A stretch of DNA of 64,000 bases from JANNVK01 sp031430435 (lineage in GTDB: Bacteria > Acidobacteriota > Blastocatellia > Pyrinomonadales > Pyrinomonadaceae): contig JANPBM010000018.1 of assembly GCA_031430435.1 (NCBI GenBank), positions 45,746-109,745 of the forward strand. Direction: 5' to 3'. Below the pieces are notes generated by a model. The model saw only the letters and a list, made by a program, of their open reading frames with translations. It did no database searches and was not told where the DNA came from. This document shows positions 8,873 to 17,246 of this stretch, in pieces; positions within the stretch are counted from its first letter, which is position 1, and every line of letters begins with the position of its first letter. Made by a program: the position numbers and the translations under genes.

Positions 8873-10195
8873 ATGAGCAAAATATCAAGACGCGATTTAC
8901 TGAAAACAAGCGCTTTAACCATCGGACTTGCGGCGATTACGAACGCGGAAAATAAACCTAAAACTCAATCGATGATTGGCGTTCCGTTTGAAAAATGCGA
9001 CAAAGTTCGTATCGGAATTGTCGGTGTCGGCGAACGCGGACGCTCGATGATTCACGATATGAACGGCATCGAAAATCTTGAAATTGTGGCTCTGTGCGAT
9101 AACGTCAAGGCAAACGCCGAGCAAGGCAAAGCGATGATTGAAAAGGTCGGAAAGCCTTCGCCCGCAATGTACACGGACGGCGATTATGCGTTTGAAAAAC
9201 TTGTTCAACGTGATGATATTGACTTTGTTTATTCGCCGACACCTTGGGAATTGCACGCGCCTGTCGCACTTGCGGCGATGAATGCGGGCAAGCACGTCGG
9301 CGTAGAAGTTCCGATGGCAACGACGATGAAAGACCTTTGGAAATTGGTTGAAACATCTGAAAAAACTCGTAAACACTGCATAATGTTTGAAAATTGCTGT
9401 TACGATTTTAACGAACTGCTTGTGCTGAATATGGTTCGCGACGGTGTTTTCGGCGAAATCACACACGGCGAAGGCGCATATAATCATGATTTACGTTGGA
9501 TTTTGAACGAAGGTCGCAGCGAAGGTTTGTGGCGACGCGCTTGGCACACGCGACTTGACGGAAATTTGTATCCGACACACGGACTCGGACCGGTTGCCAA
9601 TTATATGAACATCAATCGCGGCGACAGGTTCGATTATCTTGTTTCGATGAGTTCGCCGTCGAGAAGTTTAGACCTTTACCGCGAGCAAACCGTTCCGAAA
9701 GACTCGCCGAAATGGAAGGAAAAATATCTTTGCGGCGATATGAACACAACGCTCATCAAAACCGCTAAAGGCTTGACAATAAAGGTTCAGCACGACACAT
9801 CAACGCCAAGACCTTATGACAGAATCAACTTAATTCAAGGCACAAAAGGTTTGTTCAGAGATTATCCCGCGAGAGTAATGGTCGAAGGTCAGCCGGAAAA
9901 ACACAAATTCACAAACCTTGATAAATACAAAGAAAAATACACACATTGGATGTGGAAAAAACTCGGCAAAGAAGCCGAAAATGCGGGACACGGCGGAATG
10001 GATTTTATTATGATGTGGCGACTTGTCCAATGTTTCCGCGAAGGTTTGGTTTACGATATGGACGTTTACGACGGTGCCGCAGTTTCCGCTCCGTTTCCGT
10101 TAAGTGCAGAATCAGTTGCGAAAGGTTCGATGCCAATCAAGATTCCTGATTTCACGAACGGTAAATGGACGGAAAAACGCGATACGTTGGTTTGA
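8873..10195 (+). CDS. GH109-type Gfo/Idh/MocA glycosidase (alpha-N-acetylgalactosaminidase-like)
   Basis: A 440-residue member of the Gfo/Idh/MocA fold that strongly resembles GH109, enzymes which cleave alpha-GalNAc by an NAD-dependent oxidation/elimination route. The N-terminus SRRDLLKTSALTIGLAA looks like a twin-arginine signal, fitting export of a folded NAD enzyme. The dinucleotide fold starts at VRIGIVGVGERG. GH109-like blocks are GEGAYNHDLRW, YPTHGLGPVANYMNINRGDRFDYL and GHGGMDFIMMWR. It is followed 6 bp later by the symporter gene, so they are probably co-transcribed. Specificity for GalNAc is inference from the family. Confidence 0.85.
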   Translation: MSKISRRDLLKTSALTIGLAAITNAENKPKTQSMIGVPFEKCDKVRIGIVGVGERGRSMIHDMNGIENLEIVALCDNVKANAEQGKAMIEKVGKPSPAMYTDGDYAFEKLVQRDDIDFVYSPTPWELHAPVALAAMNAGKHVGVEVPMATTMKDLWKLVETSEKTRKHCIMFENCCYDFNELLVLNMVRDGVFGEITHGEGAYNHDLRWILNEGRSEGLWRRAWHTRLDGNLYPTHGLGPVANYMNINRGDRFDYLVSMSSPSRSLDLYREQTVPKDSPKWKEKYLCGDMNTTLIKTAKGLTIKVQHDTSTPRPYDRINLIQGTKGLFRDYPARVMVEGQPEKHKFTNLDKYKEKYTHWMWKKLGKEAENAGHGGMDFIMMWRLVQCFREGLVYDMDVYDGAAVSAPFPLSAESVAKGSMPIKIPDFTNGKWTEKRDTLV

Positions 10196-10201
10196 AACAC
10201 T

Positions 10202-11656
10202 ATGACAAATTTTAACTGGCTTTTGGACGGAAGCATTGTCGGCGTTTATTTGCTGATAACAATGATTGCCGGACTTTGGGTACGAAAATACGTTGATAAG
10301 GTTGAAGATTTCCTTGTCGCCGGACGCGAAATGAATGTTTATCTCGGCATTGCGAGTTTAGCCGCGACCGAATTCGGCATCGTAACGTGTATGTACACGG
10401 CGGAAGCGGGTTACAAATACGGCTTCGCAGGTGCAACGCCGGGAATTGCGATGGCGATTTCGATGCTCGTTGTCGGCTACACCGGATTTTGCATCAAACC
10501 GCTCAGAGATTCGGGCGTGATGACAATTCCCGAACTGATTGAAAAGCAATTCGGCTCGAATGTCCGTTGGGCGGCAGGCGTTGTGATTGTTCTCGGCGGT
10601 TTGCTTAATATGGGTGTTTTCCTCAGAATCGGCGGACAATTTTTGGTTCGTGTGGCGGGAATAAATCCGGGATATTTGGAAATTACGATGACAATTTTGT
10701 TAATCGGCGTAGCGGTTTACACGATTTTCGGCGGAATGTTGTCGGTTTTGGTTACAGACTTTTTGCAGTTTGTAGTGATGAGCGTCGGTTTAATCGCGGT
10801 TACGATTTTGATTTTAGTCAATATCGGTTGGGATAAAATCGTTACAACCGTTGAAATAAATCACGGTGCCGGCGGATTTAATCCGTTTGTAAATACTGAA
10901 CTGGGTTGGCAATACGTCGTCTTTCAATTTCTGTTAAACTTCGCGGCGGTTTTAACTTGGCAAACGACAATCGCCAGAGTTTTGGCGGCGAAAGACACAA
11001 AAACAGGTCAGCAAATTTATACACGGACATCATTTTTCTTCGTCTGCCGATTTTTGATTCCGGGAATTTGGGGAATTGCGGCACTTGCGACACTCGGAAA
11101 AGAAACAAATTCGTTGGATGCGATGCCGACATTTTTGGCGACATTTGTTCCCGTCGGTTTGATGGGATTGTGCATTGCGGCGATGCTGGCGGCTGATATG
11201 TCAACCGATTCAAGTTATATGCTGACGTGGGCAAGCGTGATTTATAACGACATTCTGGCACCGTTTCGCAAAGGCACTTGGTCAGAAAAACGCGGACTTT
11301 TTTGGAACCGAACGATTGTCGCGTTAATCGGACTTTTTCTGCTTTTCTACGGACTTTGGTATCCGCTCAAAGGTGATGTTTGGACATATCTCGGCATCAC
11401 GGGAACGATTTATTTGGCAAGTATTTCGGTGATTTTAATCGCTTCGTGTTATTGGAAACGGGCAAATTCTTGGGGAGCAATCGGTTCGATATTTTTCGCG
11501 GCGTTTATTCCGATTTGCTATTTGATTTTGGAAAAAACACAAGCCGACACAGCGAAAATGATTGGTGCAAATGCTTCGGGAATTGCGGCTTACGTTTTTT
11601 CGGCTTTGGCGATGGTTGTTGGTTCAACTTTGAAAAATGCTTGGCAAAATAAGTAA
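10202..11656 (+). CDS. Sodium:solute symporter (SSS family)
   Basis: A 484-residue inner-membrane protein with about 13 hydrophobic segments, starting WLLDGSIVGVYLLITMIAGLW, and the SSS-like glycine-rich segment YTIFGGMLSVLVTDFLQFVVM. It starts 6 bp after the GH109 gene. The likely job is sodium-driven uptake of the sugar released by the neighbouring glycosidases (GlcNAc, GalNAc or a derived acid). The exact substrate cannot be read from sequence. Confidence 0.88.
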   Translation: MTNFNWLLDGSIVGVYLLITMIAGLWVRKYVDKVEDFLVAGREMNVYLGIASLAATEFGIVTCMYTAEAGYKYGFAGATPGIAMAISMLVVGYTGFCIKPLRDSGVMTIPELIEKQFGSNVRWAAGVVIVLGGLLNMGVFLRIGGQFLVRVAGINPGYLEITMTILLIGVAVYTIFGGMLSVLVTDFLQFVVMSVGLIAVTILILVNIGWDKIVTTVEINHGAGGFNPFVNTELGWQYVVFQFLLNFAAVLTWQTTIARVLAAKDTKTGQQIYTRTSFFFVCRFLIPGIWGIAALATLGKETNSLDAMPTFLATFVPVGLMGLCIAAMLAADMSTDSSYMLTWASVIYNDILAPFRKGTWSEKRGLFWNRTIVALIGLFLLFYGLWYPLKGDVWTYLGITGTIYLASISVILIASCYWKRANSWGAIGSIFFAAFIPICYLILEKTQADTAKMIGANASGIAAYVFSALAMVVGSTLKNAWQNK

Positions 11657-12032
11657 AAACTCTACAATAACTATTGGAATTATCGCTTCGATTTTCGTTA
11701 TGCTCGCGGTTTTCTGCACTTTGTTTGGAGATTATTCCGTTTGCGGAAACTCGGATTTTGTCGAAGTAGATTCGCCAAATCGAAATTACACGGCGATTTC
11801 TTATTCGCGTGGTTGTGGCGTTACTTCAAGCGATTACAGACATATAGAAATTCGTTGGAATTGGCTCGGCAGAATAATTTCAAAAGAAGTCGCGGTGTTT
11901 CAAGGCGAAAGTTCAAGCGAACTTTATTGGAACAATGACGATGAATTGGTTATTAAAACATCAATGATTCCAAAACAGACAGAAAATTACAAACCGTTTG
12001 GAATTTTGGTAATTGTGAAGAAAGAAGATTAA
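11637..12032 (+). CDS. Small membrane-anchored protein of unknown function
   Basis: 131 residues. One N-terminal membrane segment (ITIGIIASIFVMLAVFCTLF) is followed by a soluble, probably periplasmic domain with three cysteines. The ATG lies 20 bases inside the 3' end of the symporter gene in another frame, which suggests translational coupling. No family is recognised. Confidence 0.6.
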   Translation: MLGKISKNSTITIGIIASIFVMLAVFCTLFGDYSVCGNSDFVEVDSPNRNYTAISYSRGCGVTSSDYRHIEIRWNWLGRIISKEVAVFQGESSSELYWNNDDELVIKTSMIPKQTENYKPFGILVIVKKED

Positions 12033-12035
12033 ATT

Positions 12036-12173
12036 ATGAAAACATTTTGGTTTATTTTAACAATGGCGGCGGTTGGTTGGTATATTTTGGTTACGGCTTA
12101 TGTGGCGTTCAAAGGCGTTGGCGACATCAAAGGAATGCTCGGACGTTTGGCGAAAAAACAGAAAGATAATTGA
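12036..12173 (+). CDS. 45-residue single-span membrane protein
   Basis: Begins 3 bp after the stop of the preceding small gene: MKTFWFILTMAAVGWYILVT..., one membrane helix followed by a basic tail ending KKQKDN. Small one-helix partners next to SSS symporters are known from other bacteria. Position and topology fit an accessory subunit of the 10202 symporter, but that is inference. Confidence 0.55.
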   Translation: MKTFWFILTMAAVGWYILVTAYVAFKGVGDIKGMLGRLAKKQKDN

Positions 12174-12200
12174 ATTATTTCCGCACATTCGGTGTATAAT
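12170..12200 (+). promoter_or_regulatory. Probable sigma-70 promoter of the TonB-like gene
   Basis: A perfect -10 hexamer TATAAT at 12195-12200 with a possible -35 TTGAAT at 12170-12175 (19-bp spacing, rather long). It lies about 25 bp upstream of the ATG at 12224 and directly after the preceding operon. Confidence 0.5.
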
Positions 12201-12223
12201 TGCCGACAGACTTATTAGAAAAT

Positions 12224-13237
12224 ATGAAACACTTATTAAAAACTTTCACGACTTGTTTTTTATTGACAACAGCTTTTTTGTTTGCGGCAAACGCGCAAAC
12301 CAAGAAGCCTGTCCGCCCGAAAAAGACGTTGCCCGCGCCGACCAAAACCGTAAATCCGATAAGAGTTATTAAATCAACTGAACCGATAATCGGCGGAGTC
12401 GTGAACGGCAAGGCGATTTTTTTGCCGAAACCGCCATATCCCGAAGAATCAAGAAAATCAAAAGTCAGCGGAACAGTCGGCGTACGGGTTTTGATTGACG
12501 AAAACGGAAATGTTCTCTCTGCAAAAGCCGAAACCGGCATTGACGATTTATTGCTCAAAACCGCCTGTGAAAAAGTTGCGATACAGGCAAAATTTTCGCC
12601 GACTACGCTTGGCGGAAAACCCGTTAAAGTAAGCGGAATAATAAATTACAGTTTTGTTTTGAATGAAGAGCCGAAAAAACGCAACGAAGAAATCAAATTC
12701 GTCGGCTTGGGTTTTTTTCTAAGCACGATTTATAATTCCGCCGGCGACTCGATTAGGTTTAACGACCTGTTCGATTTCAAAGACTTTAAAGCCGAGTTTG
12801 CCGATGAGTTCGGAAACTTTTCCGATGATATTGTAAAAGAAGTCGGAACGCTTTCAAATTTGCCGGAATTAGACGAAAAACAAAAACTTGAGGCGATTGA
12901 CAAAGTGATTTACTCGATTTTAGATAAATCGAGCGAGTCGGATTTGTGGCAATTCAAACTTGGAAAAGATTTTGGCGATTTACTCGGCATTTTTACAAAA
13001 GCGGTTGACAATAAAGGGTTTAATCCCGATAAGTTGGACGAAAACGCGGTAAAAGCTACCGTTGCCAACATAAATAATTTGCTTAAATCGGCACCGCCCG
13101 AATTTCCCGCAAAAATACTGAAAAAATTTAACGAGCTGACGGAAAGCGCCGATAAACTTAACCTTGCCGACACCAAAAGTATGGAAAGTTTTTCGGAAAA
13201 ACTAACCGCCTTAATCGAGGCAATTTCGATTAATTAA
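12224..13237 (+). CDS. Secreted protein with TonB C-terminal-like domain
   Basis: 337 residues. A signal peptide (KHLLKTFTTCFLLTTAFLFA, cut near ANAQ) is followed by a proline/lysine-rich stretch. A TonB C-terminal-like domain (about 55-145) comes next, with the motif PKPPYPEESRKSKVSGTVGV and GNVLSAKAETG. The last 180 residues are helical and not recognised. Such TonB_C proteins are common in acidobacteria. Without a classical N-terminal membrane anchor it may not energise outer-membrane receptors. The frame opens with a TTG inside the promoter, so the ATG at 12224 is used. Confidence 0.7.
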   Translation: MKHLLKTFTTCFLLTTAFLFAANAQTKKPVRPKKTLPAPTKTVNPIRVIKSTEPIIGGVVNGKAIFLPKPPYPEESRKSKVSGTVGVRVLIDENGNVLSAKAETGIDDLLLKTACEKVAIQAKFSPTTLGGKPVKVSGIINYSFVLNEEPKKRNEEIKFVGLGFFLSTIYNSAGDSIRFNDLFDFKDFKAEFADEFGNFSDDIVKEVGTLSNLPELDEKQKLEAIDKVIYSILDKSSESDLWQFKLGKDFGDLLGIFTKAVDNKGFNPDKLDENAVKATVANINNLLKSAPPEFPAKILKKFNELTESADKLNLADTKSMESFSEKLTALIEAISIN

Positions 13238-13282
13238 GCGAAATAATTAAAGAGCGCAACTGAAAATTTATTTCGCCGAAGT

Positions 13283-13310
13283 TTGTCTTTCGCACCGATT
13301 CACTTACAAT
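13283..13310 (+). promoter_or_regulatory. Probable promoter of eno
   Basis: A -35-like TTGTCT (13283-13288) and a -10-like TACAAT (13305-13310) are 16 bp apart, about 45 bp upstream of the enolase ATG. The leader contains an ACGGAG ribosome site. Confidence 0.4.
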
Positions 13311-13353
13311 CTAAAGTGTAATTCTACATATTTTAACGGAGAAAATTTATAAA

Positions 13354-14643
13354 ATGAGCATTATTGAAACAGTTTGGGCGAGAGAAATTTTAGATTCTCG
13401 CGGTAATCCGACTTTGGAAGCGGAAGTTGTTTTGGAATCGGGCGAAATCGGTCGTGCGTGTGTGCCTTCGGGTGCGTCCACGGGCGAACACGAAGCGGTT
13501 GAGTTACGCGACGGCGACAAATCGCGTTATTCAGGCAAAGGAACTTTGAAAGCGGTCGAAAACGTGAATGAAATAATCGCCGATGAAATCGAAGGTTTTG
13601 ACGCTCTCGATCAAGCAACGCTTGACGAAACTTTGATTGAAATGGACGGCACGGAAAATAAATCGAAGCTCGGCGCCAATGCGATGTTGGCGGTTTCGTT
13701 GGCGACTTCGCGGGCGGCGGCGGAATTTCTCGGCTTGCCGTTATATCGTTATCTTGGCGGCGTGAACGCGAAAACTTTGCCTGTCCCGATGATGAATATT
13801 TTGAACGGCGGAGCGCACGCAGACAACAATGTTGATTTTCAAGAGTTTATGGTCATGCCCGTCGGAGCAGACAGTTTTGCCGAAGGTTTGCGGTGCGGTG
13901 CGGAAATTTTTCATAACTTGAAAGACGTGCTGAAAAAGCGTGGATATTCAACCTCGGTCGGCGATGAAGGCGGTTTTGCGCCGAATTTGAAATCAAACGA
14001 AGAAGCGGTTGAGACGATTTTGGAAGCCATCGAAAAAGCAGGTTACAAAGCCGGCGACGATGTGATGTTGGCACTCGATCCGGCGGCGAGCGAGTTTTTT
14101 AACGGTACACATTACGTTTTCAAAAAGTCCGACAAACGCGAATTAACGCCGACCGAAATGGCTGATTATTGGATTGATTGGACAAAAAAATACCCGATCA
14201 TCTCAATCGAAGACGGAATGGCGGAAAACGATTGGGACGGCTGGAAATATATTACCGACCAAATCGGCAAACAAATTCAACTTGTCGGCGACGATTTATT
14301 TGTAACGAATGTTGAGTTTTTGCAAAAGGGAATTGACCTTGGTTGCGCGAATTCAATTTTGATTAAAGTCAATCAAATCGGTACTTTAACCGAAACTTTA
14401 GATGCCATCGAACTTGCTAAAACTAACAATATGACGGCAGTTATCTCGCATCGTTCGGGTGAAACGGAAGATAATTATATCGCCGATTTAGCCGTTGCCA
14501 CAAACGCCGGACAAATCAAAACAGGTTCGCTTTGTCGGTCTGACCGCATTGCAAAATATAATCAACTGCTCAGAATCGAAGAAGATTTGCTAGGTTCGGC
14601 AAGATATTTGGGGCGAAAAGCGTTTTATCAAATTAAAGGTTAG
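13354..14643 (+). CDS. eno: Enolase
   Basis: Converts 2-phosphoglycerate to phosphoenolpyruvate in glycolysis. The 429 residues match the usual length. Family landmarks run throughout: AREILDSRGNPTLEAEV, GASTGEHEAVELRDGD, the magnesium ligands in ALDPAASEF, SIEDGMAENDW and VGDDLFVTN, the catalytic-lysine strand SILIKVNQIGT, and SHRSGETED. It is a single-gene unit: promoter upstream, hairpin of the 14672 repeat downstream. Confidence 0.98.
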   Translation: MSIIETVWAREILDSRGNPTLEAEVVLESGEIGRACVPSGASTGEHEAVELRDGDKSRYSGKGTLKAVENVNEIIADEIEGFDALDQATLDETLIEMDGTENKSKLGANAMLAVSLATSRAAAEFLGLPLYRYLGGVNAKTLPVPMMNILNGGAHADNNVDFQEFMVMPVGADSFAEGLRCGAEIFHNLKDVLKKRGYSTSVGDEGGFAPNLKSNEEAVETILEAIEKAGYKAGDDVMLALDPAASEFFNGTHYVFKKSDKRELTPTEMADYWIDWTKKYPIISIEDGMAENDWDGWKYITDQIGKQIQLVGDDLFVTNVEFLQKGIDLGCANSILIKVNQIGTLTETLDAIELAKTNNMTAVISHRSGETEDNYIADLAVATNAGQIKTGSLCRSDRIAKYNQLLRIEEDLLGSARYLGRKAFYQIKG

Positions 14644-14671
14644 AAAGTGAAAAAGCAGAAACAAACGTCCA

Positions 14672-14730
14672 AAAGGTGAAAAAGTCGGGTAAATTCGATT
14701 TTTTCACCTTTGATTTTTTGTGTTAAAATG
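14672..14730. repeat. Copy 1 of a ~60-bp direct repeat flanking the toxin-antitoxin genes
   Basis: Nearly identical to 15316-15376. It contains a perfect hairpin (AAAGGTGAAAAA pairing with TTTTTTCACCTTT) that can terminate enolase transcription. It ends in a -10-like TTAAAAT just before the antitoxin gene. Copy 2 differs at about four positions. Confidence 0.8.
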
Positions 14731-14747
14731 ATTAGTGAGGTGATGAA

Positions 14748-14951
14748 ATGACAAACATACAGACTTTAGAGATTGTAGATTTATTGGAATCTTTGCCGTC
14801 TGAAAAGATAGCTGAGGTAAAAGATTTTGCGTTGTTTTTGCGTGAAAGATATAAAAATACTGAAGCGATTGACGAAAGCGACGAATGGTCGGATGAAGAT
14901 TTGCAAGACGCAGTTTTTTCCTCAATAAATTATTCTGAGGTAACAAAATGA
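14748..14951 (+). CDS. DUF2281-like antitoxin
   Basis: A 67-residue acidic protein. The N-terminal part (IVDLLESLPSEKIAEVKDFALFLRERY) is typical of DUF2281/VapB-like antitoxins. The acidic tail (DESDEWSDEDLQDAVFSSI) is likely to wrap the toxin. A GAGGTGATGAA ribosome site precedes the ATG. Its stop overlaps the toxin start as ATGA, a coupling typical of toxin-antitoxin operons. The pair probably represses its own promoter in the repeat upstream. Confidence 0.75.
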   Translation: MTNIQTLEIVDLLESLPSEKIAEVKDFALFLRERYKNTEAIDESDEWSDEDLQDAVFSSINYSEVTK

Positions 14952-15271
14952 AACCGGGAACAGTTGTAACGGCAGAGTTTGTCGGTGTGCATTCTACCAA
15001 AAGACGACCTGCTTTGGTTGTTTCAACCGAACTTTATCACGATGAAAGACCTGATGTAATTTTGGCTGTAATCACGAGTCAATTTTCAAAATCGAAGGCA
15101 AAAACCGATTATATTTTGCAAGATTGGCAATCTGCAAATTTAAACAAAGAATCTGCCGTCAGAATTTTTCTTTTTACCTTGCCGCAAAATAAAATTACAA
15201 AAATCGGCGAGTTGTCAGAAAAAGATTGGCAAAGTGTCCAAGAAAAATTACAACTTTCGATTAAAATTTAA
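14948..15271 (+). CDS. MazF/PemK-family toxin (mRNA interferase)
   Basis: 107 residues of the MazF/PemK/CcdB fold: KPGTVVTAEF at the start, then KRRPALVVSTE, VILAVITSQ and the C-terminal IGELSEKDWQSVQEKL. Members cleave mRNA at short specific sites and are held inactive by the upstream antitoxin. It overlaps the antitoxin by 4 bp. The whole pair sits between two copies of a 60-bp sequence, so it looks like an inserted unit. Confidence 0.8.
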   Translation: MKPGTVVTAEFVGVHSTKRRPALVVSTELYHDERPDVILAVITSQFSKSKAKTDYILQDWQSANLNKESAVRIFLFTLPQNKITKIGELSEKDWQSVQEKLQLSIKI

Positions 15272-15315
15272 TTATTTCAATTCTCACAATCTACTAAAGA
15301 ACCTTTTACCAAATC

Positions 15316-15376
15316 AAAGGTGAAAAAGTCGGGTAAATTCGATTTTTTAACCTTTGATTTTTTGTATGATAAAATG
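15316..15376. repeat. Copy 2 of the ~60-bp direct repeat flanking the toxin-antitoxin genes
   Basis: Matches 14672-14730 with a few changes. The hairpin arm reads TTTTTTAACCTTT here, giving one mismatch in the stem. The copy offers a fair promoter: TTAACC and TAAAAT with 17 bp between them, just upstream of the gene at 15390. This suggests it is the original promoter of that gene. Confidence 0.8.
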
Positions 15377-15389
15377 CCGTTTTAATCAA

Positions 15390-15896
15390 ATGAACATCCG
15401 CGAAGCCTTAAACACTGAATATTCCAAAAATCAAACGCTGAAAATTGTCGAATATATCGGCGATGATGAGTTGAAATTTGCCGAATTGGTCGAGATTTTT
15501 CTGGAAGGCGAATATCGTTTAACTCAACGTTCGGTTTGGTCTTTCAGTTATTGCGTCGAAAATAATCCGCATTTTGTCAAGCCGTATTTAGAAAATTTCG
15601 TCAATCATCTGACGCGAAACGATGCTCACGATTCGGTTAAACGGAACATCGTCAGAATGCTGCAATTTATCGAAATTCCCGAAGATTTGCTCGACAAAGT
15701 TTATTCGCCTTGTCTCGACATTATTGATAATCCGAAGGAACCGATTGCCACGCGCGCGTTTGCGATTACGGTTGCGGAAAAAATTGCGAAAGCCGAGCCG
15801 GAACTTATCAAAGAATTGCAACTTGTGTTTAATCAACACTTTAAACACAGTTCGCCGGTGTTTCAATCGCGCGCGAAAAAAGTTTTAGCGTTATGA
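15390..15896 (+). CDS. HEAT-repeat-like helical protein, function unknown
   Basis: 168 residues, all predicted helical. Successive pairs of helices (LKIVEYIGDDELKFAELVEIF, SVWSFSYCVENNPHFVKPYLENFV, VKRNIVRMLQFIEIPEDL, TRAFAITVAEKIAKAEPEL) resemble HEAT/ARM repeats, so a protein-binding role is likely. The ATG at 15390 is chosen; the frame opens 12 codons earlier inside the repeat. The stop overlaps the next gene as ATGA, so they are co-translated. Confidence 0.65.
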   Translation: MNIREALNTEYSKNQTLKIVEYIGDDELKFAELVEIFLEGEYRLTQRSVWSFSYCVENNPHFVKPYLENFVNHLTRNDAHDSVKRNIVRMLQFIEIPEDLLDKVYSPCLDIIDNPKEPIATRAFAITVAEKIAKAEPELIKELQLVFNQHFKHSSPVFQSRAKKVLAL

Positions 15897-16408
15897 AACG
15901 AATTTTAATCATCGGTTCGGGCGGTGCCGGAAAATCAACTTCGGCAAAGCGTTTGGGCGAAATTCTGAACATCGAAGTTTTTCATTTGGACAAACTTTAT
16001 TGGCAGCCGAATTGGATTGAACCGCCGAAAGATGAATGGCAAAAAACCGTTGAAGAAATTATTAAACGCGATTCGTGGATAATGGACGGAAACTTCGGCG
16101 GAACAATGGAAATGCGTTTGCAAGCGTGCGACACGGCGATTTTTCTTGACTTTCCGCCGGCAGTTTGTCTTTACCGAGTTTTGAAACGCCGTTTGAAATA
16201 CCGCAACACGAATCGTCCGGATATGAGCGAAGGTTGCAACGAAAAAATTGATTTGAAGTTTCTCGGCTGGATTTGGAATTATCGGAAAACTAAACGACCG
16301 AAAGTTGAAATGTTACTCAAAAATATTGAAGGCGATAAAACGGTGATTCGTTTGAAATCAAGCCGCGAAGTGGAAAATTTTTTGCGGAGTCGGCTTGAAA
16401 TAAGGTAA
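15893..16408 (+). CDS. P-loop kinase-like protein (FlaR/adenylate-kinase-like)
   Basis: 171 residues. Walker A loop GSGGAGKST at the N-terminus, then FHLDKLYWQPNW, DSWIMDGNFGGTMEMRL, FLDFPPAVCLYRVLKRRLKYR. This pattern is shared with proteins annotated 'DNA topology modulation protein FlaR' and small nucleoside-kinase-like ATPases. The real substrate of that family is unclear. It overlaps the preceding gene by 4 bp. Confidence 0.75.
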   Translation: MKRILIIGSGGAGKSTSAKRLGEILNIEVFHLDKLYWQPNWIEPPKDEWQKTVEEIIKRDSWIMDGNFGGTMEMRLQACDTAIFLDFPPAVCLYRVLKRRLKYRNTNRPDMSEGCNEKIDLKFLGWIWNYRKTKRPKVEMLLKNIEGDKTVIRLKSSREVENFLRSRLEIR

Positions 16409-16420
16409 ATTTTCAGCATT

Positions 16421-16636
16421 ATGTTTTTCGTCATCGGCACAAAATTTATTACTTGGGGTTCGGAGCAAACGCCGGATATGATTCGTTGCGGGCAATGCGG
16501 AACGTTGACGCAATTCAAACAAAAAACCGGCATGCGATTTATCACCGTGTTTTTTATAATTCCCGTCATTCCGATCAGCGGACAATCGAAAATGGTCGAA
16601 TGCCCGAATTGCAAGGCTCGTTATCAATCCGAATAA
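16421..16636 (+). CDS. Small zinc-ribbon protein
   Basis: 71 residues with two CxxC pairs (CGQC near residue 23 and CPNC near 62) either side of a hydrophobic segment ITVFFIIPVIPIS. This is the layout of the small 'zinc-ribbon' family proteins. It follows the kinase-like gene by 12 bp and may share its transcript. Function unknown. Confidence 0.6.
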   Translation: MFFVIGTKFITWGSEQTPDMIRCGQCGTLTQFKQKTGMRFITVFFIIPVIPISGQSKMVECPNCKARYQSE

Positions 16637-16642
16637 AGCATT

Positions 16643-17170
16643 TCAAAGCAACGATTTAACCATCATAAAACCATCTTCGCCATTGGTGTAATACTCGTTT
16701 TTGCGTTGCGTTACAAAATAACCAAGCTCGCGATAAAGACTCTGCGCGGTGATATTGCTGACGCGAACTTCCAAACTAATCATCGAAATTTGACGCTTTT
16801 TCAAACCATTTTCCGTGTGAAATAAAAGTTTTTCGGCAATTCCGCGACGGCGATGTTCGGGCGAAACCCCGATTGTCGCCAGATGTCCGATTTTATCTTC
16901 GCCAACTGTAACGACAATAAATCCGACCATTTTTTCCGTCGGCGTTACAGTTCTGTATGCCAATGTTTGCGGCTGTGTAAGCAAAAAGTTGAACGTTCCT
17001 TTCGAGTAATTTTCGCCGCTTTTGAAACATCTCGCGTTTAATTTTACGACTTCCGCAATTTGCGTAACGGTCAACGGACGAATCGCGTAACTCGTTTGCG
17101 GAGCAGGGATTATCACGTCCGGCTCAGGCAGCGGATAAAACAACGACCGAATTTTTTCGACAATAGCCAT
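16643..17170 (-). CDS. rimI: GNAT acetyltransferase, RimI-like
   Basis: 175 residues. The GNAT acetyl-CoA loop is in HLATIGVSPEHRRRGIAEKLL, followed by ISLEVRVSNITAQSLYRELGY and a YYTNGEDGFMMVKSL end. This is the pattern of RimI, which acetylates the N-terminal alanine of ribosomal protein S18. A roughly 30-residue N-terminal extension precedes the domain. The target is inferred from family resemblance only. Confidence 0.75.
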   Translation of the reverse strand: MAIVEKIRSLFYPLPEPDVIIPAPQTSYAIRPLTVTQIAEVVKLNARCFKSGENYSKGTFNFLLTQPQTLAYRTVTPTEKMVGFIVVTVGEDKIGHLATIGVSPEHRRRGIAEKLLFHTENGLKKRQISMISLEVRVSNITAQSLYRELGYFVTQRKNEYYTNGEDGFMMVKSLL

Positions 17171-17176
17171 TCTTAA

Positions 17177-17204
17177 CAGTTATCGGTTATCAGTAAAAAC
17201 TGAT
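17177..17204. repeat. Degenerate word repeat with hairpin upstream of rimI
   Basis: Repeated words (CAGTTATCGGTTATCAGT) end in a perfect 6-bp hairpin with a four-A loop (ATCAGT AAAA ACTGAT, 17189-17204). It lies between queA and rimI, both read on the minus strand. Confidence 0.5.
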
Positions 17205-17246
17205 GTATTTCAATGAATAAATCATTCAATCAAACAATGAATAAAT

